64,000 nucleotides of DNA from Nipponacmea schrenckii (taxonomy: Eukaryota > Mollusca > Gastropoda > Lottiidae). Where the stretch lies: NCBI GenBank assembly GCA_030562195.1, contig JAUJPP010000005.1:23795106-23859105 (forward strand), written 5' to 3'. The notes under the pieces are model-generated. The model was not told the origin of the DNA and searched no databases. It saw only the letters and a program-made list of their open reading frames with translations. Both the position numbers and the translations under genes were made by a program. Shown piece after piece: positions 23,076-33,800 of the stretch (position 1 is the stretch's first letter; the number at the start of each line of letters is the position of its first letter).

Positions 23076-24020
23076 GAACATACCACACTCTCTAATAAAC
23101 GAAGGACTTGGATTAATAACTTTTTTATGACAATAATGTATAAGTATATTTTGAAGATATAGTAGTTTTTTTTTTTATCTCACATCAATTTTGTTTTTAA
23201 AGAGAGGATGTACGCGTTTTTCCCTTCTGAACGATATGTGACATAGCTGATGTGCTATTTAAATTCAAATCATTAAATTTGGCTAAAATTTAAAAAATAA
23301 ACTAGATGTTGTGATTTTATTCCTGAAGAAAAATTCAATAATTTGTGTGAATTTTTAAAACATCTCCAGTGAGCAGAAAGGATTAACCTGATTTTGTAAT
23401 ATTTTAACCTTAATTTCTAACATACAATAGATTTATCTCACATCAATATGGATGTCAAAATCAGCATGCAGCCTTTTTTCTCATTTCAACGGTATATGAC
23501 ATGGACGGTTACAAAAATAGTTTAAATTGTAAAATTTTGCAAAATTGCTAGACAGGAAGTGAGCTTTTGCATAATGTGCGAGAAGTTTGCATCGAATCTG
23601 TAAAGCTTATTTGTGGGCCGGTTTAGTTCATTTTTTTTTTTTTTTTTTCTTTTGCTAAGGTGATTCACATTATTTATTATTGATAATCTATTCTGTTTTT
23701 GTTTACATTTTTGAAACTCTAAACATTTCATAAACCGTTTACGTTTTTTTATTAAGACTAAAAACAGTTGATTGAGCACTGGGCTTTAGAAAGGCCTCGC
23801 AGTTATGGAGAAAAGTATAAACATCACAGCTCTAATTAATTAATTTTTAATTATAATACTGAATAAAATAAGGGTTAAACTTCAATACATGTTAACTACC
23901 CAACTAATTAATTTTAAATTACTCCTAACACCAAAAAAGCTTGCGACATTACAGACAAGTGATATTATTAATACACTGCAGTTGATTTGATAGCCAAATT
24001 GATAGCTCAGCGGGATGAAT
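23076..24020. other. Gene-free stretch
   Basis: AT-rich, with a T22 run near 23630-23650. The word atctcacatcaat occurs at 23178 and 23433 with similar text after it (gatgtacgcgtttttccctt and gatgtcaaaatcagcatgca), suggesting an old ~255 bp direct repeat. Confidence 0.4.
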
Positions 24021-24219
24021 ATATTTTAATAATAAATAAATCCAAAGTTACAGCACTGCCTTGACAAATTTCACGAGCTGTCAAAAATTTGCTTACAAAA
24101 CGCTCTCTATCAGATAGTGGTCATATATTTTAATAATAAATAAATCCAAAGTTACAGCACTGCCTTGACAAATTTCACGAGCTGTCAAAAATGTGCTTAC
24201 AAAACGCTCTCTATCAAAT
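24021..24219. repeat. 104 bp tandem duplication
   Basis: Two nearly identical copies, 24021-24124 and 24125-24219, share atattttaataataaataaa, cactgccttgacaaatttc, acgagctgtcaaaaa and acaaaacgctctctatca. A weak third piece follows near 24240 (ttaataaatttacgcctg, ggctgtcaaaatg). Confidence 0.9.
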
Positions 24220-24805
24220 GTTATAGTTTACTTAATAAATTTACGCCTGAAAATTTACGGCTGTCAAAATGTTACAAACCTTATCGATTTGGTCACATAC
24301 ACTGTTTAATTATCTGAAAAACAAAAAACACAAGGGAACACATTATGGCAACACAATTCTTCAATAACAAATTACATAACCTTTCAACACAATTTAGAAA
24401 TATCTGCATCAGATGAAATGAAGACGGGAAGATAAAACAACCATCATATCCTCTGGGACGAAAAATCCATCCTTGCCAAAAACTTAACAGATCACAAGCA
24501 CAGAAGAACCCGTAAAGCTTTAGAAATAAACCGTATCTTTCCTTCATTAAATCATGACACATGACATTACATCTCTAAAATATGGCTTCATTAATCCTTT
24601 ATCATTCCATCTGCCGGAAAATATTCCTGAATTTCTGCTTAATTCAAACAAAATTTCTTATAATATAAATATTATTAATATTATTACATTCCGTCAAAAA
24701 GAAACCACAGGAAGTACGTAGGGTTGTCGAGATGAATTTATTTTCCTGATAAACCGCGAAACGTTTCGTTATATTTTCTGTCAGATAAATTTTAATCTAG
24801 ATTCA

Positions 24806-24890
24806 TATGAAATGTCATGCAATATCTGTAAGAAGATATTATGTCGGTCAAACAAACAAAACTAAATGTAGACATGCTGTGACAGAAAAG
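24806..24890 (+). pseudogene. Remnant of a GIY-YIG endonuclease (Penelope-like?)
   Basis: One frame reads SCNICKK and the next reads YYVGQTNKTKCRHAVT, giving a C..C ... YYVGQT ... R..H pattern across a frameshift. This pattern is typical of the GIY-YIG domain at the end of Penelope-like retroelements. Only about 28 codons are visible and the reverse transcriptase part is not recognised nearby, so this is a short decayed relic or a chance match. Confidence 0.4.
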
Positions 24891-27183
24891 TATTTTATTA
24901 TAGATAGATATATACAAATTATGATATTCTGATATCTTTCTTAATTTTAGAGTAGCAACCGACTTTTAAGTAACATCTACTGGGCGAATATACCCTCTAT
25001 CTTCGAAAATAAAAGAGTCTACTAATTTCGATTTCTTCTATTACATGCTGTTATTTCAGTAGGTTTGAACAATTAATTTATATTTCATTAAGGCAAACCA
25101 AACTGTTTATGAAGATTGAGGTATTGTAAAAGACTGCGATGGGAATAAGAATGGACTGATAGCTTGATTGCGTGTTGAACATAACGCATTAAGATTGGCA
25201 GTAATTTCCTATATGATGTTCAAGTTGGCGATCATGAATGAAAAACGGGTTTTTATTTTTGTAAATTTGATCGTAGACTTGTGTTACTATTACAACTACA
25301 ATTCTAATAGATATTCGTCATTATATTAAACTACTATCATTAAAACCATACGAATTGCTCTAATTATCTGCCAAGTTTACGTCATTTGTCAAGTTCATTC
25401 CACTTTCACCTTGTAGAAAACAGCCTATCATAAGGGTTACACAAGCGCTCTGCAAAATCACGGTAATGAATTGCTGCCATTGTTTTTCCGAACTAGCCAA
25501 TACTGACACGTGATAACGTGATTCTTGAAGATCTACTATTAGAGACTACAAGCGACCATGAAAACAAAAACCGGTTTATTTGTGGATTCAAACTGAAAAA
25601 TAATCTATTATTTGTGAACAAATCGTCACAATGAACCATTTAATGTATAAGTTAGTGTCAGTTTTATATCTAAAGGCTCCAAATGTTAGGAATATATTTC
25701 ATATTACTATCAATGTCTTGACAAATCACTGTTTAATACCGAAAAAAATACCGAAAGAAATCCAGTTCCCAATGTCAAGATGGATTCACCTTTACGGAAC
25801 TGCCGAGGATTGCCAAAGGGTTAGAAAAAGAACGGACTTTTTCAGTCTATTTAGTTAAAAGTGTCCATTCAATTGAAAATATGCATAATTTTATGTCAAG
25901 AGCGTTTGCTTAGAGATGAAAATTGTATTCTTTGCTTATATTTGATGTGACCATGTGGGTTGTGTGGGTTGCGTCTTTATCTGAATGTTTATAATGAAAG
26001 ACAATATTGCTTTCAAAAATAGGTTAAATTATTGGAAATTGGCCTTGTTTCGCCTACTCAGTTATTCTTAGACTGATATGGATTGGGATAAAAGTTGATA
26101 TGGCCAGACATGTTCTGTTTCTTGTAAATTCCTGTCAACGCTACTTACATGTCCATTATTGGCGAATATCAGTTGCTCTATATCAAACATATTGAAGATG
26201 GTACACAAACTATTAGATATTCGCATTTTACAAAACTAGGAAATAAAGCAAGGAACACAATATATGCCGTCTTGGTGTGCTTATAGACAAAGGAAGGTGT
26301 CTGATTACAGTGTCCACTGGGATCATCTTAATGGTAGGAAAGTGAAGAAACGAATTCACATCGTATCCCAACCCGGGCCTCGTGTTATATGTAAATGTTA
26401 TTGTATTGATCGTTCTGCACTTAGTTTATTGGCACTTTTATGTGTCATATATTTTGTTTTCACCTTTTCTTTATAATTGACTCACTCATTGGTCAATTTT
26501 TCAAATATGATTACAAAAAGTTGTCGACCGACAATTGATCGATTGAACTTTAGTAGCGTCAATACATTTTACTTTAATGAACTCAAAATGTTTTGAACTA
26601 GATTAGTTAGATTTTCTTGTTTAATTTTCCCAAATTGGCTTGAAATAGTCCTAAAAGCAATAAAATAGATAGGTTTGTACACATTATCCTTTTCTTGTCT
26701 TTATTGAATTCTTCTTAATTCGGTGACAAGATCGCCAGTTTGGTTTATCAACCGAGTCTACACGAGTGCCACTTACTTTAAAACAAAATTGTCTTAAATT
26801 TCGACTTTATTTTAAAAAAAAATCAATATTCATTACTCATTGATTAACATGAGTTAGACATAAATATATAATATTGTTTTGTCAGCCATAACATGTTTTA
26901 CTTAGAAGATAGGCTGAAAATTTAAAAAGTTCTAGCAGTTCATTGGTCTTTTTTATGCATAATTATACTTTATAATTATGTACTTTTTTATAAAAAAAAA
27001 TTTCTCCTGTATCAAGAACAAGATTTAAGAATAAGATAGAGAAAGCATATACACTATTGTAATGTCGGCCATTAAATCTTATCAATACTAGAAGAGTTGC
27101 TAAAATTCAAATTTTATTTCGATTGACATAATAATAGGTTTCATGCACTTAAATCTAAAGCTTTGCATTTGCGTTTCAAATAG
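24891..27183. other. Stretch without a supported gene
   Basis: Small plus-strand frames at 25631-25858 and 26264-26476 are open over 70-75 codons but have no domain I recognise. They could contain exon pieces, since a possible terminal exon and a real exon follow downstream on the same strand. Confidence 0.4.
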
Positions 27184-27259
27184 GCACCACCAAATAACCC
27201 AAGAGCGACGAGACTATATTGATCCTAATAAACATCTGTTCGACCAGAACTGGCTCTAA
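27184..27259 (+). CDS. Possible terminal exon of an unrecognised gene
   Basis: After a plausible acceptor (gcgtttcaaatag ending at 27183), a frame reads HHQITQERRDYIDPN and then KHLFDQNWL before a TAA at 27257-27259. The peptide is rich in charged residues and less AT-biased than its surroundings, which is why I list it. I do not recognise the protein and no matching upstream exon was found. It is too short to prove coding. Confidence 0.25.
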
Positions 27260-28954
27260 GAGAAACAAGAAATGAACACAAGTATTATCGATTTACCAGG
27301 CAAATTTAGCGGCGAATACGATAGACGATAGTCGCTTCCAATCCATTTCATGATAAATCTATGCTGGCTTAGGTTACCATATAGATTGATGAGTAGTTGA
27401 TCAAAGTTTTTTAACTCACATGTTTGTGTGATTTAACTTATCAAGAAGCTACTGATTAAACTTATTCTATTAAAGACCACAAATACATACATATGAGGAA
27501 CTGGTGAATATTTTTTAGATGTTTTCAGTTGAGGTAAGAATTTATTTTATATTTTTTACCAAGATATCTAACACCTGGGTTGAAGTAACACTGTAAGCCC
27601 ATTGTTTTCAATTATTGTCTTTGATGTCACATATCGCAAAGCTTGTTTCACATAATTAAGGACTTTCGCGATTAATTTCGTCATCAAGCACTTGGTTTTA
27701 GTGAAATCGCGGGAAACCACAGACTTTCTGATAGAAAAAAAAGCCTCTCCAACAAATCTCTTTAAAGTCCCTATAACTGATTGTGATAATCTCAACACGG
27801 CTAAAAACAATTAACAATTATTTTTGTTAAGTATATCTTACCGTCATAAGATGAATGTCAGAGGCCATATCTTTTCAAAACATGTTATCCGTGATTTTCA
27901 GGATTATCGACATGATAGGTTCATGCTTTTGTTAAGTCGTTCTTAGTAGAAAGTCACAGTCGAAAAGATAAGTAACGAACTAACGACACCTTACAAAAGA
28001 TATTTTAAATAAATGCTTGGTAGTGTTATAAACACACAGGGCTTGGGAAGGGCATCCATAAATATACGCTTTAAGATGTAACCTTATATCATCTGTGACG
28101 GTTAAGATTATCTCTGGAAGCTGCATTTTCCCTTTTGAAAAATATAAATATTATATCTCAAATGGGGACACATTGTAATTGAGGATCATTTCACAGGTTT
28201 TCTTGTTTTTGAACCGCTTTTAGAAGTACTGGGAATCTTATCTTTGAGGTGCACCACGCTTTACACGCATCGCGATATAATTTTACCAAGTTTCATCAAA
28301 TGCCGTTAGTTGATCAACCTAAAAACACTATGAACATTGTTCTTCCTGAACAGTTTAAAGAACGATACAGAAAAAAAGCTATCGGTAGGAAAGATCGACA
28401 TTATTATTCTAAATATTTATTATATCGTTTTTGATTCTGTAACCCAGATACAATTAAGATAGTACCAATTTCATTAGAATGTCACGCATATTCCACCGTA
28501 GAACAATGCTTCATATTTTTTAATCAAATAGCAAATTGTTCTTTGGTTTGATTTTCAACAAATGTGGCTATCTTAAATATGTAAAAAGACATTGATTTTA
28601 CAACACACATGCGATTTCAAACTTTAGATTTTAACAAAACATTTGAAAACAAATCATAATTAATATACTAAGTACTAAAAGGTCAACTATAAACATTTCT
28701 AAATAATTCCCTTCAATGGACCAGTTACGCTAACTGGCGTTTATTTTTCGATAAACTGTAGCTTGTCATGTGACGCTATGACGTAGTCAAGGCACATCAA
28801 TGACGCCATCTTAGAATTGTGTCTATTTCATATGAAACAGCGAAGTTGTATTTATAAAAATATAAATATAAGGTCTCATTAGCATTATTGGTGTGTTAAC
28901 GCAATAGACTAGTAGTAGTATTTAAACATCTATAATTAATGATCTTGACCTCAA
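27260..28954. other. Stretch without a supported gene
   Basis: An 80-residue minus-strand frame at 27568-27810 is moderately GC-rich but has no recognisable domain. Nothing else is supported. Confidence 0.4.
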
Positions 28955-29145
28955 TGATGTTAGAGCGTTGGTTCTTTACGCCATGACGTCATTTGCTTGG
29001 CTACGCTGAAAATGTCGGACGTGAGTTCTAATCTCGGCCGGAGTGTGAATGTCCGATGACCTTGAATAGACATCTTCACTTATAATTCCAGTCCACCCAG
29101 CTGTAGGCCTAAATGGGTAAATCCAGGAACAATGAGGTTTGGCCA
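28955..29145 (+). mobile_element. tRNA-derived SINE, copy 3 (head preserved, tail lost)
   Basis: This copy keeps the tRNA-like head: an A-box-like tagagcgttgg at 28961-28971 and a B-box-like gagttctaatctc at 29023-29035, separated by about 50 bases as in polymerase III promoters. The shared body follows (cgatgaccttgaatagacat, cataattccagtccacccag). It stops at gaggtttggccaacg, where a pearl-like array begins directly, so the 3' third and tail are missing. Confidence 0.8.
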
Positions 29146-29505
29146 ACGTTCACCCAAAAATCGTCACTATCAAATTTGTCCAAGATTTCATCAATAGCCT
29201 ATTGGCCTAAATGATAACATCAAATTTCATTCAAATCAAATGGAAATTGTGATCTCTATCGCGTTCACAAGCCAATTTTGACGCGTTTGGCTAAGTCAAG
29301 TGCAATAAATCAAAACCGTTCATCGAAAAATCGCCAATTTCGAACTTGTCCGAGATCTCATCAATTTTAATGATCACAGCAAGTTTCATCCAATTCCGAC
29401 AAAAAACTGTAGGCAAGTCTCTATTGCGTTACATTGTGGACGGACGGACGGACGATAGGACGGACAGGGATGACGACAATATACGACCACATTTCCTTGT
29501 AAAAT
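29146..29505 (-). mobile_element. Pearl-like element, truncated, ~2 units
   Basis: Array landmarks are tcgtcactatcaaatttgtcc, aagtttcatccaattccg, ggctaagtcaagtgcaataa and cgccaatttcgaacttgtcc. The end holds an ACGG microsatellite (29438-29466) followed by gggatgacgacaatatacga and ccacattt, the mirror image of the end at 22180. Confidence 0.8.
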
Positions 29506-29689
29506 AGGAGATTTGTAGGATTAAGAGCGATTGAAAAGAAGCCGGTTACTATTGGTAACTAGTTACTATTCAACAAGAGGCACTGGCTCATTGATCGTAG
29601 CCTAATGAACAAAAATCTGTCCATCTAATGCACATCTACTTGTCTGTTTTAAGACGAAATGTATATTATGTATTTTTTTCCCTTTGCCT

Positions 29690-29790
29690 CGTTGTAGAGT
29701 CCCATTGGCTGAATGTTAGACAGGACCATGCCTCTTGTATTGAACCTCATTTTGACCCATGTAAAATAAAGAGTTTATTATATTTATTAT
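29690..29790 (+). mobile_element. Possible 3' end of a retroelement
   Basis: Moderately GC-rich sequence ends in acccatgtaaaataaagag and tttattatatttattat, the style of a LINE 3' terminus with a polyadenylation-like signal and an AT tail. No coding part is recognisable upstream. Confidence 0.25.
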
Positions 29791-30719
29791 GAAAGTTATG
29801 CTAGAATATCATTTTCATATTAATATTAAATGAATTAAAATCAAAGAAAATCATATATTCTTATCATTTATACTTGGTGCTAAATTTAAAAATGCATTAA
29901 TTAATTGACTAATCTTGGAAGAAGCTTGTTGTGGATAAACAAAGTGATAATTATAATTAAAAGGATTTTTTTCGGAAATGTTAAAGAAAAACGATAACTG
30001 ACTACTTGTAACACATAGAAAGATGCGCAAAAAAAAACAATAAAAGAAAAACTGAAAATTAGTGGTGTATGCAAGTAATTTTGTGGAATTTTGTCTCCTC
30101 ATTGAGCAAGTGAAGGGTATTAAAGTACAAAAGGGCTTTTAGCCTATGGGACAAAATGCCGATAGCCACGCACAGTTTTTTATGATCAGATAACAATATC
30201 TGTAATCACTGAAGTAACATAATCATAATTGTTTAATGAATTGAGCACAAAGCTCCTTTAAGCTCATCTTTGTGTTCGTGTTCTGACGTAGTTATCATCG
30301 GCGCTGTTTTCTTATGTTTAAATGTTCTAAATAAAGAAAGAGCAGTAGGAAGATAAAATTAATTAGTTTTTCTTGTTTCAATTTTTTTGACGTTTAATAT
30401 GTGTTGGTTTGAATTGCCTCAAGTCATGCAATGATATTTTTTAAAGTGCGTTTAATGCCAACTTTAAAGAATTCTTAAAGCCTATATTATAAATAGCTTG
30501 TCTAATTTTATCTTTTTATATGCCAAACTACATGTCAAAACTTGATTAGAAATCCTTTGGATATCGACATTTACAATAACACATTTGACTTAAAAAAATT
30601 CTTCAAAATGAAAGATGAATAGCGTTTAACTACTTGAGTTAAATGTCTATCCCCAGATAAATTTTGATTTGGTGACTTCTAACCACAATAATTTGAGTGG
30701 ATGAGGTGATAAGTTTCAG
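29791..30719. other. Probable intron upstream of the CLN3-like exon
   Basis: No gene seen. The 83-residue minus-strand frame at 29851-30102 has no features. It ends in the acceptor gataagtttcag at 30708-30719. Confidence 0.4.
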
Positions 30720-30860
30720 TTAGTTGATATGTCCATATTACTAAGTCAAGACTTCTATAGATATATTCCTAATGTATGGACCACATTCGCTATGGTGTTA
30801 TTTGAAGGTCTGTTGGGAGGAGCAGCTTATGCAATTACATTCTACAGAATGTCTATAGAG
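30720..30860 (+). CDS. CLN3: Internal exon of a CLN3/battenin-like gene
   Basis: The 141-base exon (47 codons, phase 0 at both ends) is bounded by an acceptor ending tttcag at 30719 and a donor gag|gtaatc at 30860/30861. It encodes YIPNVWTTFAMVLFEGLLGG followed by AAYAITFYRMSIE. The EGLLGGAAY..TF stretch, preceded by a hydrophobic segment after YIP, is the conserved late transmembrane part of CLN3, a multi-pass lysosomal/endosomal membrane protein mutated in human Batten disease. One departure is AITF where vertebrate CLN3 has VNTF. The in-frame ATG at 30729 is internal and not a start. I looked for the flanking exons by eye (EYF.NQGL upstream, the short C-terminal exon downstream) and did not find them. 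Introns must be long, or this is an isolated exon copy. Confidence 0.8.
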
Positions 30861-33800
30861 GTAATCAAAAGTTATTTAATGCACTACAATAGGACTAAGG
30901 GACACCAATAGGTCAAATCTTTAGGGCTCCGACTGTGCCACCAAAAATATGTTAAAGTCCCAAATTTGGTCAATAAGAGCATATTTTCACTAGTTGGACT
31001 TACAGGTTAACGGGCTGAAGAATATAGTATCTATATATTACAGTATATCCATTAAACAAAGCAATAAATGAAATAAGCTTCTAAATACTTTGTTAAGTGG
31101 ATTATTACGTAGTTTTATGGATTAAATGGATTATAGAGTGATTCTGTCATATAGTATTGACGCCACTTATGACCCATTTTGGCAATTTATTGCACAATTT
31201 TGTGGTCATCCAGAAAGTAGGCCTACCTCTTATTTACAAATTGTATATTTTCATCGGAAATATTACCGAAAAAAAAAATTCAATTTGAATAAATATCGTT
31301 AACGTATTAGATAACATCAATTAGAGATAATAGAAAATTACATTGGAAAAACATCATTCATGCCACAAATAGATATTAATATGTTTATATTATAATATTG
31401 TAGTGTGAGTAATTTTTCTCCAAAAAAAACTTCCAAAGAGCAATTGCTAATCATGTCATAGCAGGGATATTATTGTGCTTGAAAAGGTCAAATAATGAGA
31501 TTAAATACTAGTATTTTTGTTGTTTGGTGTATTAATGTAAGTACATCCTATGTAGTGTAGTCTTCAAAGATTTGCGTTACAAATATAGGCAATATATTGA
31601 CTCAAAGGGATCACAACTGTCAAGAATGAATTCAAGAGCGAAGGCGTCATGTGGTGTTTTAGACAAATAATTTAATAACTGATTCAAGGTGCTGAATGAT
31701 CTTAAAATTACATTCTCTACATTTTTATTATTTCAACTAATGATTATTAATAAGATTTCATTTTAGCTTCTTTTTTCAAAGTAGGCCTTTTGTTGTTTGT
31801 TAAGGAACAACGTCAAGTTTGAAACTTGCCTCTAGAATAACCCTAGTAGGAAATAAAACCTTTAAAAAGATACAAAGTTACTTACTTATCAAAGCTAAGA
31901 AATCTTGATCGGCTATTGGTTACAACTTATCAAGGATTTGCATGGATTCAAAAATGTGAACAAATGTCACTCAGGCTTCACCAAACGACATCATAGTCTG
32001 ACTTCACGATTACCCATGAATCATCTGGGCAGGGACTCATGTGAGACTACTTAATGACTCGTTTTAGACATATTTTGTGAAATTCAGTTGACCCAAACAC
32101 GACCTTCCGCAGGCTCAATTTTAATATTAGACAATATGACTAACATTTAACTTATTTAGGACCAATGACTAGGATTTTCTTTTGACTCACTAGTGACTCG
32201 ATATTGACGAATTATCGTGACTCGGATACAGAGTACATTTGACTCACTTCAAAGTCATTGTCAAAAAACTCAATAAGTATTAGCTCAGACACTATATTGA
32301 CAAGAATAGGACTCACGTGGTTTGTTGTTCATACATGATGGCTCAAACGATGTAAAGGTGAGTCTTATGATGACTCGTCATTGACACTTAGATATGATTT
32401 CTGAGTTACAATACTCACAATAGTGAATCATTATGCGTGAGTCACTTAAAAAGTCGGTTTTACTCATCACTGTCTTATTTATTTTTCTGTTGTAAAAATT
32501 TATTACTTTCAAATAGGTGTAGGATTTGATGGAATTGATTATAATCGTGATGAATTTCATCATCAATTAGTTAATTCCACTACTGTGTAGATAAAATGAA
32601 TGTGTTGGCGTTTTTATAGCTTATTTTGTATCTGTTGGGGATAGTTAACCTAGTTGACAATAATAAATATACTAAAGCCCAACGCACACGACGAGACATA
32701 GAAATATTGTTGAGTGACGAAAGTCCGCCGTGTGCGAAACATTTGGTTGGAAATAAAACTTGTTTGAATTCTAAACAAATATTTCCAGCCTGTCATGGGA
32801 TATGCATTGATTAACATTTTAACGAAACATTTTCCATCTTCAATCAATCAACATACAAAATGTACAACACGTACAATAACTTTTTTTTCAATGGATAAAA
32901 ATCCGTTATCTGCGCTTAGCTTTTAACTTGGAAACAGTATATAAGAACAATTCAATAATATTGTCTAAAAGTTTGGAAGAGAACATGGGATGCTTTTGAC
33001 CATTCTGAGATTCTGACAAAATATCGAAAGATTAGAGTTAAAGATAAACTTTATACTGCTCAATATGGCATGACTGAAAAAAAAAAAACATTTCAATGCA
33101 GACAACTTCATTTACAGATAGGAAATTTAAACATTTATTCATCGAGTGTGTCGATCTGTTTATAGACTCTTTCTATCACATATTTTAATTACATCTCTAT
33201 TCAACTTAATCACTTATCGATTGGTTTAATTTATTTAATGAGTTATATAAGAGCAGAAGTCATGAGTAATGGGTAGAACATACAAAGTGTCTTTATTTCT
33301 GTTAGTTGCATGATTCCTTTAATGGGTTGACTATCTAAATGCATTGCAGCTTATCGATTGAAGAGCTTTTTACCTATGAGATCGATTTAAGAGTTCGGTT
33401 CTTATATAAATTTAGACGAAGTCTGCCAATTATACCTTGCAAAAACAAGCCATTTAAAAAGAGGACGGGTTTTTCGTTTGCCCTCTGTGTTACAAACCAT
33501 GTTATAAACTTTACCGGACACTTGGTGGCAACTGAGCACGTTTTCGTTCGATATTTGCATAGATCTAGCTTAAGATCGGCCAGACTGTAAATATCCTCGA
33601 ATGACGCATAGTGGATCAAAACTTACAGGTAAGGAATAACAATACAGTTATCTATGTTATCAATGAATCCCGCTGTTTACTATTTCTGTCAATAAGAAGT
33701 TCTAAAGTTAATTATATAGTAAACCATTATATTACACTGTACTTGTAGGCTTGAAATGCCAAAGAAATATGGTTGTATAATTGACATGCTAAATTATGTA

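Noticed and set aside
30729..30911. 60-residue stand-alone protein starting at the ATG at 30729
   Set aside because: Similarity to CLN3 ends at the donor site at 30860 and the last ~17 residues are intron; the ATG is internal to the exon.
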